A DNA stretch of 64,000 nt from UBA1723 sp045629285 (GTDB lineage: Bacteria; Bacteroidota; Bacteroidia; Bacteroidales; Paludibacteraceae). The notes beneath the pieces are model-generated. The model was not told the DNA's origin, did not search any database, and saw only the letters and a program-made list of their open reading frames with translations. The position numbers and the translations under genes were made by a program. The first letter of the stretch is position 1, and each line of letters starts with the position of its first letter. This document shows, one piece after another, positions 32,573 through 39,991 of this stretch. Location: contig JAZQQY010000029.1 of the NCBI GenBank assembly GCA_045629285.1, forward strand, positions 248,001 through 312,000. Direction: 5' to 3'.

Positions 32573-34587
32573 TGAAAATAAATGCAATAAGAATATCAAT
32601 TAACACCCCAGATGGGGAGTATGGTGCATTCCATAATTTCAACAATGGATTAAATATTGTCAGAGGGAATAATAGTACTGGAAAATCTACTTTATTTCAA
32701 TCAATTCTATATGCTTTAGGCTTCGAAGAATTGTTAAGTGGTAGAAATTCAGAAACCATGCAATCTGTTTTGAAAGTTTCCGTTGATGACGATAACAAGC
32801 AACCCCATAAGGTATTGAAGTCTACCATAGAACTTGAAATAGAAAACAATGAAGGTCAAGCAATCACAATAAAAAGATACGTTAAAAACGATGCTAAAGA
32901 CCCTAAACTAATTGAAGTTTGCGAGGTTAGAAAATTAACTAAAAACGAAAACGGATATGTTATGTCTAAATATATCCATGATAAGGGCGGAGCCAATAAT
33001 AAAGAATTTGGGTTTCATTATTATCTAGCCCAATTCTTTGGATGGGAATTACCTAAAGTTACAACTACAAAAGGTGACAATGTTTCTTTATATATACAAA
33101 TGCTTGCCCCTGCTTTTCTTATAGAACAAAAACAAGGGTGGTCCAACTTTATGGCAACAATGCCTTACTATGGAATAAAAAATGCATTTTGCCGTGTAAT
33201 TGACTTTTTATTAAATACAGATATTTTCGATATCATAAAGAAAAAAGAAGAATCCAAATTTGAAGAAGAAAAACTTAAGGATGAATGGCTTAACTATTTC
33301 GCAACTATGCAGAATATCGCAAAAAATTGTGGATTCCAATTGCTAGGAATGGGAGAAAAACCTGAAATACTGAATGATTTAGACATACAATTAATTAAAA
33401 CCTCAGATTTGGGATCAATTAACATTAACGAAGAAATAGAACAATTGACCAATGAGTTTTCTACTCTTATAACTAATAAAAGTAAGATAATAGAGGAAAA
33501 TACAGAAATATACGAGAAGGAAATAGAGGCACTTCAAGACCAAATCAAAACTAATAGTATAAAGTACAATTTACTTTTGGACGAAACAACAAATTCAGAG
33601 CAACAACTAAAAACTTATAAGATTCAATTACAGAATATTGTTAGAGACTTGGAGAAGAATAAAGCTGCATTTAAGGTTCAAAAATTAGGTGCAGAAATAA
33701 AATCTTCTGTTGCTATGTGTCAGTGTCCGACTTGCAAACAGACAATCAAAGATTCATTGTTGCCTAACGACGTTAAAGAAATACCAATGCGTCTTGAAGA
33801 TAACATACAATACCTGATTTCTCAAAAGAAAATGATCGATATTTTCATAGAAGGTCAAGAAAAGGAACTAAATAAGAAAAAGAATATACTCAAAAATATA
33901 AATATTCAGCTATCTCAAATGCGAGGAAAAGTTAGAAGCTTAACTAAAGAATTAGTTAAGGATCCAAGAGTTATGTCGGAATATGAAATAGAACAAAAGA
34001 TTAAACTACAGAATAGAATAGAGTTCTTTAATAAACAAAGAGAAGAATTTGAAAACTTAAGATTAAATATTTGTAATGAATTTAGAAAGAAGTTAGAGAG
34101 TTTCCAAAAATATAATCCAAAAGATATTCACTCTAAGAATGACAAACAAAAAATAAAAAGATTTGGTGAGTTATTTGTACAATATTTAAATGAATTTCAA
34201 TACAAAAGTCAGTCGACGAAATCAATTACAATATCGGAGGATACATATCTTCCCATTAATGACATCTATAACATTAGATTTGATTCTTCGGCGAGTGATT
34301 TCATTAGGTGTATTTGGGCATATACTATAGCATTAATGCAAACATCAAACGAGATGAATGGAAATCATCCCAACTTATTAATGTTCGATGAACCAAAACA
34401 ACAAGATGCTGCAATGAAAGATTTTAAGCTGTTCTTAAAAAGATTATCTGAATTCAAAAACTCTCAAATAATTGTTTTTGCTTCATTTGAAGAGCATGAA
34501 GAGTCTTTTAATGATGCGACAAATGGTATTGATTTCCATCTAATAAGAATTAAAAATAAATTGATAACGAAAATAAATCAACAATAA
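32572..34587 (+). CDS. SMC/Rad50-like ABC ATPase (DndD/ABC-3C type)
   Basis: A 671-residue ATPase. MKINAIRISINTPDG is followed by Walker A GNNSTGKST (32-40) in the Rad50/RecN-like setting. Two coiled-coil arms (about 225-375 and 405-510) are joined by a zinc-hook motif C385-P-T-C388, as in Rad50. The C-terminal head has SASDFIRCIWAYTIAL (signature region, about 573-588), Walker B LLMFDE (602-607) and a D-loop/switch block (IIVFASFEEH). Such ATPases drive DNA-damage or anti-phage complexes. With the two preceding overlapping genes it forms an ABC-3C-like cassette between hsdS and hsdR. AT-rich composition suggests separate acquisition. Confidence 0.88.
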   Translation: MKINAIRISINTPDGEYGAFHNFNNGLNIVRGNNSTGKSTLFQSILYALGFEELLSGRNSETMQSVLKVSVDDDNKQPHKVLKSTIELEIENNEGQAITIKRYVKNDAKDPKLIEVCEVRKLTKNENGYVMSKYIHDKGGANNKEFGFHYYLAQFFGWELPKVTTTKGDNVSLYIQMLAPAFLIEQKQGWSNFMATMPYYGIKNAFCRVIDFLLNTDIFDIIKKKEESKFEEEKLKDEWLNYFATMQNIAKNCGFQLLGMGEKPEILNDLDIQLIKTSDLGSININEEIEQLTNEFSTLITNKSKIIEENTEIYEKEIEALQDQIKTNSIKYNLLLDETTNSEQQLKTYKIQLQNIVRDLEKNKAAFKVQKLGAEIKSSVAMCQCPTCKQTIKDSLLPNDVKEIPMRLEDNIQYLISQKKMIDIFIEGQEKELNKKKNILKNINIQLSQMRGKVRSLTKELVKDPRVMSEYEIEQKIKLQNRIEFFNKQREEFENLRLNICNEFRKKLESFQKYNPKDIHSKNDKQKIKRFGELFVQYLNEFQYKSQSTKSITISEDTYLPINDIYNIRFDSSASDFIRCIWAYTIALMQTSNEMNGNHPNLLMFDEPKQQDAAMKDFKLFLKRLSEFKNSQIIVFASFEEHEESFNDATNGIDFHLIRIKNKLITKINQQ

Positions 34588-34646
34588 TTTGAAGGAGATT
34601 AAGGAATTGAATTCAAAGAGGAAATGATGGATTTGTTGCGCACGTT

Positions 34647-34674
34647 GTAGAGACGTTGCGCGCAACGTCTCTAC
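34647..34674. repeat. 28-nt perfect palindrome, array copy 1
   Basis: Arms GTAGAGACGTTGCG / CGCAACGTCTCTAC without spacer. Confidence 0.95.
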
Positions 34675-34833
34675 GGGGCCGGAATTAATTCCTACGATGG
34701 TAATGATTTCCATCGATGTGGATGATTTCAAACGGTGTCGGCAATGATTCCAACGGTGGACGGAATTAATTCCTACGATGGTAATGATTCCAACGTAACA
34801 GACAGATTATAAATAATAACAATACAAAAAAAC

Positions 34834-34893
34834 ATGGAAAAATTTCAAAACAAATATCGCATTCCGTCAGCACGTGCCTATTGGCATGATTGA
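34834..34893 (+). pseudogene. Truncated RAYT copy 1 (19 codons)
   Basis: Encodes MEKFQNKYRIPSARAYWHD and then TGA, identical to residues 1-19 of the full RAYT. The DNA after GAT is TGATGGGGA, matching the intact gene at 35675-35686 (codons ~98-100), so this looks like an internally deleted derivative joined at the short GATT overlap. It is followed by a half-palindrome (34902-34920). Confidence 0.85.
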
Positions 34894-34923
34894 TGGGGAT
34901 TGTAGAGACGGTGTGTGCACATT

Positions 34924-34951
34924 GTAGAGACGTTGCGCGCAACGTCTCTAC
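34924..34951. repeat. 28-nt perfect palindrome, array copy 2
   Basis: Same sequence as copy 1, preceded by a half copy of the GGTGTG variant at 34902-34920. Confidence 0.95.
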
Positions 34952-35108
34952 GGGGCCGGAATTAATTCCTACAATGGTAATGATTCCATCGATGTGGATG
35001 ATTTCAAACGGTTTCGGCAACGATCCCAACGTGGACGGAATTAATTCCAACAATGGTAATGATTCCAACGTAACAGGCAGATTATAAATAATAACAATAC
35101 AAAAAAAC

Positions 35109-35168
35109 ATGGGAAAATTTCAAAACAAATTTCGCATTCCGTCGGCACGTGCCTATTGGCATGATTGA
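35109..35168 (+). pseudogene. Truncated RAYT copy 2 (19 codons)
   Basis: Encodes MGKFQNKFRIPSARAYWHD then TGA, two substitutions from the full gene, with the same internal-deletion junction as copy 1 and a following half-palindrome (35177-35195). Confidence 0.85.
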
Positions 35169-35198
35169 TGGGGATTGTAGAGACGTTGTGCGCGCATT

Positions 35199-35226
35199 GT
35201 AGAGACGTTGCGCGCAACGTCTCTAC
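35199..35226. repeat. 28-nt perfect palindrome, array copy 3
   Basis: Same sequence as copy 1; lies 158 nt before the full RAYT start. Confidence 0.95.
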
Positions 35227-35384
35227 GGGGCCGGAATTAATTCCTACAATGGTAATGATTCCATCGATGGTAATGATTTCAAACGGTGTCGGCAATGATT
35301 TCAACGGTGGACGTAATTAATCCCTACGATGGCAATGATTTCAACGTAACAGGCAGATTATAAATAATAACAATACAAAAAAAC

Positions 35385-36068
35385 ATGGAAAAATTTCAAA
35401 ACAAATATCGTATTCCGTCAGCACGTGCCTATTGGCATGATTATAACGGTGGGGTATATTTTGTGACAATTTGTACAAAAAATCGTGAACATTATTTTGG
35501 GGAAATTACGCATTGTAGAGACGTTGCGCGCAACGTCTCTACGGAACCACAAATGCAATTATCCCCAATCGGGCAATATGCCTACGAACAATTCATGAAT
35601 GTGAAATCGCATTATCCTTACGCCGAAATTCCGTTGTTTGTGATAATGCCAGACCATATCCATGCCATTGTAACGATTGATGGGGAAAATGAAATCGGTG
35701 GAAACGGCGTGCAAACCCAATGTGGAGACGGCATGCGCACCCAGTGTGAAAACATTGTGCGCACCCATTGTAGAGACGTTGCACGCACCCATTGTAGAGA
35801 CGTTGCACGCACCCAATGTAGAGACGTTGCGCGCAACGTCTCTACGGGGGTGAATATACAAATGGCAAATATTTCACCACATAAAAATTCATTGGCGGTG
35901 GTTATCCGTGGTATCAAATCGTCAATCACCAAATTTGCCAACCAAAACAACACCCCATTTGCATGGCAAACACGTTTTCACGACCGAATTGTCCGCAATC
36001 AAGATGAATTTGACAGAATATCCGATTATATTGAGAAAAATGTTGTAAATTGGCAGAATGATATATAA
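35385..36068 (+). CDS. REP-associated tyrosine transposase (RAYT, Y1 family) with palindrome-encoded loops
   Basis: A 227-residue Y1-type transposase. GGVYFVTICTKNREHYFGEI (22-41) is the RAYT N-terminal block, FVIMPDHIHAIV places the metal-binding H91-I-H93, and SDYIEKNVVNW holds the candidate catalytic Y215. RAYTs are single-domain relatives of IS200/IS605 transposases that act on REP palindromes. Two stretches are foreign to the fold and encoded by the palindromes: H-C-R-D-V-A-R-N-V-S-T (43-53), and a loop of about 60 residues (101-160) with the octapeptide R-T-H-C-R-D-V-A repeated. Catalytic residues and frame are intact, so it may be active. It sits between the ABC-3C cassette and hsdR, whose ATG is 3 nt away. 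Confidence 0.92.
   Translation: MEKFQNKYRIPSARAYWHDYNGGVYFVTICTKNREHYFGEITHCRDVARNVSTEPQMQLSPIGQYAYEQFMNVKSHYPYAEIPLFVIMPDHIHAIVTIDGENEIGGNGVQTQCGDGMRTQCENIVRTHCRDVARTHCRDVARTQCRDVARNVSTGVNIQMANISPHKNSLAVVIRGIKSSITKFANQNNTPFAWQTRFHDRIVRNQDEFDRISDYIEKNVVNWQNDI
35515..35542. repeat. 28-nt perfect palindrome inside the RAYT gene (first)
   Basis: Arms GTAGAGACGTTGCG / CGCAACGTCTCTAC; encodes C-R-D-V-A-R-N-V-S-T in frame between the C-T-K-N-R block and the next strand. Confidence 0.95.
35716..35846. repeat. Tandem 24-nt half-palindromes ending in a full palindrome, inside the RAYT gene
   Basis: About five units of the form CCAATGTAGAGACGTTGCAC plus GCAC are arrayed head to tail. The upstream ones are degenerate (GTGGAGACGGCATGCG, GTGAAAACATTGTGCG). 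The array closes with an intact 28-nt palindrome at 35819-35846. Because 24 is a multiple of three, each unit adds eight residues and the frame survives. Confidence 0.9.
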
Positions 36069-36071
36069 TTA

Positions 36072-39000
36072 ATGGACAAACCTACCATTATGTTCAACGA
36101 AGCCACACTGGAGGCTGCGATAATGCAGCTTTTTGAGGATAAAGAGAAATATACGCACAAATTAGGCGAACAACTCCACAAAAATCTTGCGGAGGTTCTG
36201 CTTGTCGAAGATATTGAATCTTATCTCATGAGTCGCTATGCCGACATCACTGAAGGTGAGATCCAACGCGTCGTCCTTGTCCTCAAAGCTCAGCAAACGC
36301 AAAGTCTGTATGAGGAGAATAAGCGTGTGCTGAATATGATAGTGGAAGGGTTCCCGTTGAAACGTGATGATGCAAAGAAACCGCCATTGTGGATTCGTCT
36401 GATTGATTTTGAAAACCCTGCGAAGAATGATTTCAAGATTGTCAATCAGGTTGAAATAGTTGAGGTTTGCAACCGTCGCCCAGATGCGATTGTCTATGTG
36501 AACGGTTTGCCTCTTGTGGTGATGGAGTTTAAGTCTGCGGTCAAAGAGAACTGCACCATTAAGGATGCGTACACTCAGTTGACTGTGAGATATAGGAAAG
36601 ATATTCCAAGCCTATTCAGATATAATGCGTTCGTTGTCATTAGCGACGGTGTGCAAAACAAATTCGGTTCGCTATTCACTCCTTACGAGTATTTCTACGC
36701 GTGGAAAAGAGTTGAGGCGGAAGATAGTCCAAGTGACGGAATAGACTCTCTATTCACAATGGTGTCTGGTCTGTTCAGAAAAGAGCGTTTGCTTGAAGTG
36801 GTCAAGGATTTCATCTATTTCCCTGATTCATCGTCAAAAGAAGAGAAGATAGTATGTCGTTATCCTCAATATTTTGCGGCGACGATGCTGTATGAGAATA
36901 TCCTTGAGCATCATAAGATTGGAGACGGAAAAGGAGGTACCTATTTCGGTGCGACGGGATGTGGAAAGAGTCTTGCCATGCTTTTCCTTACAAGAATGTT
37001 GATGCGTTCGCAGACGTTGGAATCCCCAACCATCCTGCTTATCACAGACCGTTCGGATCTTGACGACCAATTGTCGAGCCAGTTTATCCGAGCAAAAAGA
37101 TTCATTGGCGACGAGACCATCGAGCAGATTGAGAGCAGGGAATTGTTGAAGCAGAAACTGAATGGCAGAAAAAGTGGCGGTGTGTTCCTTACTACAATCC
37201 AGAAGTTTTCGGAAGATATCACGTTGCTTACAGACAGAAAAAACGTCATCTGCATCAGCGATGAAGCACATAGGACGCAGACAAATTTGGAAGAGAGTAC
37301 CGTCATCAAATATAATGAAGACGGATTGGCGGTAGCAATCAAAAAGACATACGGATTCGCCCAATACCTACATAAATCACTTCCCAATGCGATCTATGTA
37401 GGTTTTACCGGCACACCGATAGATGACACAATCGCTGTGTTTGGAGGCGTCGTTGACAAATATACCATGACAGATTCGGTGAACGATGGAATCACAGTCA
37501 GAATCGTATATGAAGGAAGAGCCGCCAAAGTGTTTGCCGACAATGAAAAGCTCGAATTGATTGACAAGTATTATGAGGAGTGTGCAGAAGCTGGATCGAC
37601 GGAAGAGCAAATAACCAAAAGTAAGCAGCAAAGTGCTACTATGGAGGCAATCATCGGCGATCCTAAAAGATTGCAGACTGTGGCAGAGGATTTAGTGGCG
37701 CATTATGAGCAACGAATCGCGGAAGGAGCAACAGTTTGTGGAAAGGCAATGATTGTCTGTGCATCCCGCCAGATCGCATTCAGCCTATATAAGAAGATCA
37801 TTGCACTTCGTCCGGAGTGGGCGAAGAAAATGCCTTGTGCTCCAGAATTCACTTACGATGAAAACGAGAAGTTATTACCATTGGAGAGAATAAAGATGGT
37901 GATGACAGGAAATAAAGACGACGAGCCAGAATTGGCAAAACTACTTGGAAACAAGTCCGACAGACAAGAGTGGGCAGAACAGTTCAAGCAGAACCACTCC
38001 AATTTCAAGATAGTCATTGTGGTGGACATGTGGCTGACAGGATTCGATGTCCCAAGTTTGGACACAATGTACATTGACAAGCCAATCCAGCGTCATACTC
38101 TTATCCAGACAATCAGCCGAGTGAATAGAGTTTGTCCAGGAAAAGAGAAAGGACTCGTGGTTGATTATCTAGGCATCAAACGCAACATGAACAAGGCGTT
38201 GAAGGTGTATGGAGGAGAAGGTGGTGAAGATCAAAACAACATACCTACAGATGAAATCGCGCAGTTGGTCAAGATAACAAAAGATGAACTGGAGAGTCTT
38301 GACTATATCATGAGCAATTATGACTACTCTGGATTCTTCAAGAATGATCCATTGCTACAGCTAAAGACATTAAACGGAGCCGCCAATTATGTATTGGCAG
38401 AGACAGGCAGAACGAACCTGTTTATGGGGCATGCCAAAGCTATGCGTCAAGCATTCAACATGTGCAGTTCCAGCAATGATTGGACAAACGAGTTAAGAGC
38501 AAAAGTATTATTCTTTACTGCTGTTAGATCTGTTGTGTTCAAGATGACAAAAGGCGATGCTCCAGACGTAGCAGAGATGAATGCCAAAGTACGCAAATTG
38601 GTGGAAGATGCACTTCAGAGCGACGGAGTTGAAGAAGTAGTGAAAATTGTGGAGAGTGCAAACGGAACGTTGGACATCTTCGATCCAAAGCACATGAGTT
38701 TGATAGACAAGATACCGTTGCCAAATATCCGTTTGAAGCTACTTGAGAGACTTGCAAAACTACAGATAAGCGAGTTTAGCAAAGTGAATAAAGTCAAAGC
38801 GACAACATTTACTGAGCAACTTAACAATGTTCTTATCAATTACAACGACCGATCAGACGACATAGCAAACGTCACAGAGGTGATGCAACATGTGGTGGAC
38901 AAGATCAAGGAGATGATGAAAGAGTTGAATGAAGAAAGAAAATCACACGAAACTCTTGGCATTGATTATGAAGAAAAAGCATTCTACGATATTTTGAAAA

Positions 39001-39320
39001 CAGTGCGTGACGAGCGAGGCTTCGAATATGAAGATTCAAAAATGGTAGAGATGGCAAAAGAGATGAAAGCCATGATTGCTGATAAATCACGTTTCACCGA
39101 TTGTTTTAAGCGAGCTGATATTATGGCAGAGATGCAGTTCCAGCTTGTTGTAATCATGTCGAATTATGGCTATCCTCCTGCTTCTGATAATCCAGAGGAC
39201 GTTTACGACAAGGTAATTGAGCAAGCAGAGAACTTCAAGAAATATGAAATAAAGAAGGCACCCAAGCCATACGTGTTTGGAGATCCAAAGCCAATGGCAA
39301 TGGTGGCGGAAGGAGATTAA
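36072..39320 (+). CDS. hsdR: Type I restriction-modification endonuclease/translocase (R) subunit
   Basis: A 1082-residue R subunit. The N-terminal PD-(D/E)xK nuclease has D138 ... E152-F-K154 (RRPDAIVYVNGLPLVVMEFK). The SF2 motor has Walker A GATGCGKS 293-300, DEAH 397-400, GFTGTPIDDT (motif III region) and QTISRVNRV (motif VI). A C-terminal helical domain follows from about 780. It pumps unmodified DNA and cuts it where translocation stalls. GC content is like the chromosomal genes (48% in 37081-37140) and unlike the ABC-3C cassette. It starts 3 nt after the RAYT stop, so it is probably still read from the hsdM transcript or from within the array. Confidence 0.96.
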   Translation: MDKPTIMFNEATLEAAIMQLFEDKEKYTHKLGEQLHKNLAEVLLVEDIESYLMSRYADITEGEIQRVVLVLKAQQTQSLYEENKRVLNMIVEGFPLKRDDAKKPPLWIRLIDFENPAKNDFKIVNQVEIVEVCNRRPDAIVYVNGLPLVVMEFKSAVKENCTIKDAYTQLTVRYRKDIPSLFRYNAFVVISDGVQNKFGSLFTPYEYFYAWKRVEAEDSPSDGIDSLFTMVSGLFRKERLLEVVKDFIYFPDSSSKEEKIVCRYPQYFAATMLYENILEHHKIGDGKGGTYFGATGCGKSLAMLFLTRMLMRSQTLESPTILLITDRSDLDDQLSSQFIRAKRFIGDETIEQIESRELLKQKLNGRKSGGVFLTTIQKFSEDITLLTDRKNVICISDEAHRTQTNLEESTVIKYNEDGLAVAIKKTYGFAQYLHKSLPNAIYVGFTGTPIDDTIAVFGGVVDKYTMTDSVNDGITVRIVYEGRAAKVFADNEKLELIDKYYEECAEAGSTEEQITKSKQQSATMEAIIGDPKRLQTVAEDLVAHYEQRIAEGATVCGKAMIVCASRQIAFSLYKKIIALRPEWAKKMPCAPEFTYDENEKLLPLERIKMVMTGNKDDEPELAKLLGNKSDRQEWAEQFKQNHSNFKIVIVVDMWLTGFDVPSLDTMYIDKPIQRHTLIQTISRVNRVCPGKEKGLVVDYLGIKRNMNKALKVYGGEGGEDQNNIPTDEIAQLVKITKDELESLDYIMSNYDYSGFFKNDPLLQLKTLNGAANYVLAETGRTNLFMGHAKAMRQAFNMCSSSNDWTNELRAKVLFFTAVRSVVFKMTKGDAPDVAEMNAKVRKLVEDALQSDGVEEVVKIVESANGTLDIFDPKHMSLIDKIPLPNIRLKLLERLAKLQISEFSKVNKVKATTFTEQLNNVLINYNDRSDDIANVTEVMQHVVDKIKEMMKELNEERKSHETLGIDYEEKAFYDILKTVRDERGFEYEDSKMVEMAKEMKAMIADKSRFTDCFKRADIMAEMQFQLVVIMSNYGYPPASDNPEDVYDKVIEQAENFKKYEIKKAPKPYVFGDPKPMAMVAEGD

Positions 39321-39327
39321 ATCGACA

Positions 39328-39774
39328 TCACCACTCCACTACCCTCTTCTCCATTCTCACACAGTCAAAGCATCCGCTTTTGATGATGTCGTCGTTGACG
39401 ATCTCGAATCCGTTTTTCTCATAAAAACCGATGGCGACGGTACGGCTCTCGATCTCTATCTTTTTGTAACACAACTCACGAATCCACTGTTCGGCTTCGG
39501 CAATCACACGGTCGCCAAGATGTTTGCCTCTATATTCCGGGAGCACAACAACACGACCTAATGTGACGGACTCTGGATTGACCTCGTAGAAACGGCATGT
39601 GGCGACGGGATAACCGTCGTCGAGCAGGATAATATATCTTGTGCCATCACAATCATGCTCGTCGAATTCCTCTCTCAAAGAGATATTATGCTGACGGTTC
39701 ATTCCCTGAATCCTGACTGAATAGGCTCCGGCTCGCTGCCACTCTGCCTCCCCACGTATCACCTCAATATTCAT
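39328..39774 (-). CDS. GNAT-family N-acetyltransferase
   Basis: A 148-residue single GNAT domain. GRVVVLPEYRGKHLGDRVIA near 73-92 carries the acetyl-CoA loop R-G-K-H-L-G, and VAIGFYEKNGFEIVNDD near 112-128 is the terminal strand-helix. The N-terminal IQGMNRQHNISLREEFDEHD resembles GNATs of the ElaA/YitI type. The substrate is unknown. It is convergent with hsdR (7 nt between stops) and divergent from the AlaX-like gene region. A -7 box (TAATTTTGC) lies at 39805-39797. Confidence 0.9.
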   Translation of the reverse strand: MNIEVIRGEAEWQRAGAYSVRIQGMNRQHNISLREEFDEHDCDGTRYIILLDDGYPVATCRFYEVNPESVTLGRVVVLPEYRGKHLGDRVIAEAEQWIRELCYKKIEIESRTVAIGFYEKNGFEIVNDDIIKSGCFDCVRMEKRVVEW

Positions 39775-39796
39775 ATTCCGATTGTTTTCTTGTAGT

Positions 39797-39805
39797 GCAA
39801 AATTA
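39797..39805 (-). promoter_or_regulatory. -7 box of the GNAT gene
   Basis: TAATTTTGC on the minus strand, 22 nt before the ATG. Confidence 0.6.
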
Positions 39806-39835
39806 CAAATAATTTACGGCAAGTTACATCTCCTT

Positions 39836-39866
39836 TTCCTACCTTTGTGGCAGGAATACATTTCGC
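39836..39866. repeat. 31-bp direct repeat, left copy
   Basis: TTCCTACCTTTGTGGCAGGA followed by ATACATTTCGC is identical to 41080-41110. It contains a TACCTTTG -7 box (39840-39847). The two copies bracket the frameshifted yhcG-type gene. Confidence 0.92.
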
Positions 39867-39991
39867 GGAAAACAAAATTGGTCGGCATCGTGGATTCCCT
39901 ATGAAAATTTCGTAAATTTGGGACATATCAAATAGTTGAGCATTTTGCATGACACTGACAGATAGTTGGACGAGATAATGAAAAAAATTTT

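Larger units (their letters stand above)
34588..35384. repeat. ~275-bp tandem array of palindrome-minisatellite-RAYT 5' units
   Basis: Three successive units share one order. First comes a 28-nt palindrome (34647-34674, 34924-34951, 35199-35226), then GGGGCCGGAATTAATTCC, then ~110 nt of degenerate GATGGTAATGATTCCA-like repeats with the 12-nt palindrome GGAATTAATTCC recurring. An AT-rich leader (taacaggcagattataaata) and the RAYT ATG follow (34834, 35109, 35385). Palindrome spacing is 277 and 275 nt, ATG spacing 275 and 276 nt. In units 1 and 2 the gene stops after 19 codons; unit 3 runs into the full RAYT gene. No other gene is visible in this interval. Confidence 0.92.

Noticed and set aside
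34647..35846. The palindromes and 24-nt tandem units as a CRISPR array
   Set aside because: The units are perfect palindromes or head-to-tail coding repeats without variable spacers of uniform length, there is no leader and no cas gene; the 275-bp units carry RAYT gene starts instead.
35559..35953. Minus-strand open frames through the RAYT repeats, encoding V-R-A-T-S-L-Q-W-type repeats
   Set aside because: They arise from the 24-nt repeat length keeping all frames open; the plus-strand RAYT frame has conserved motifs while these have none.
27270..39320. Phase-variable hsdS inversion locus, common in Bacteroidota type I systems
   Set aside because: There is only one hsdS, no partial inverted hsdS copy and no tyrosine recombinase gene in the window.
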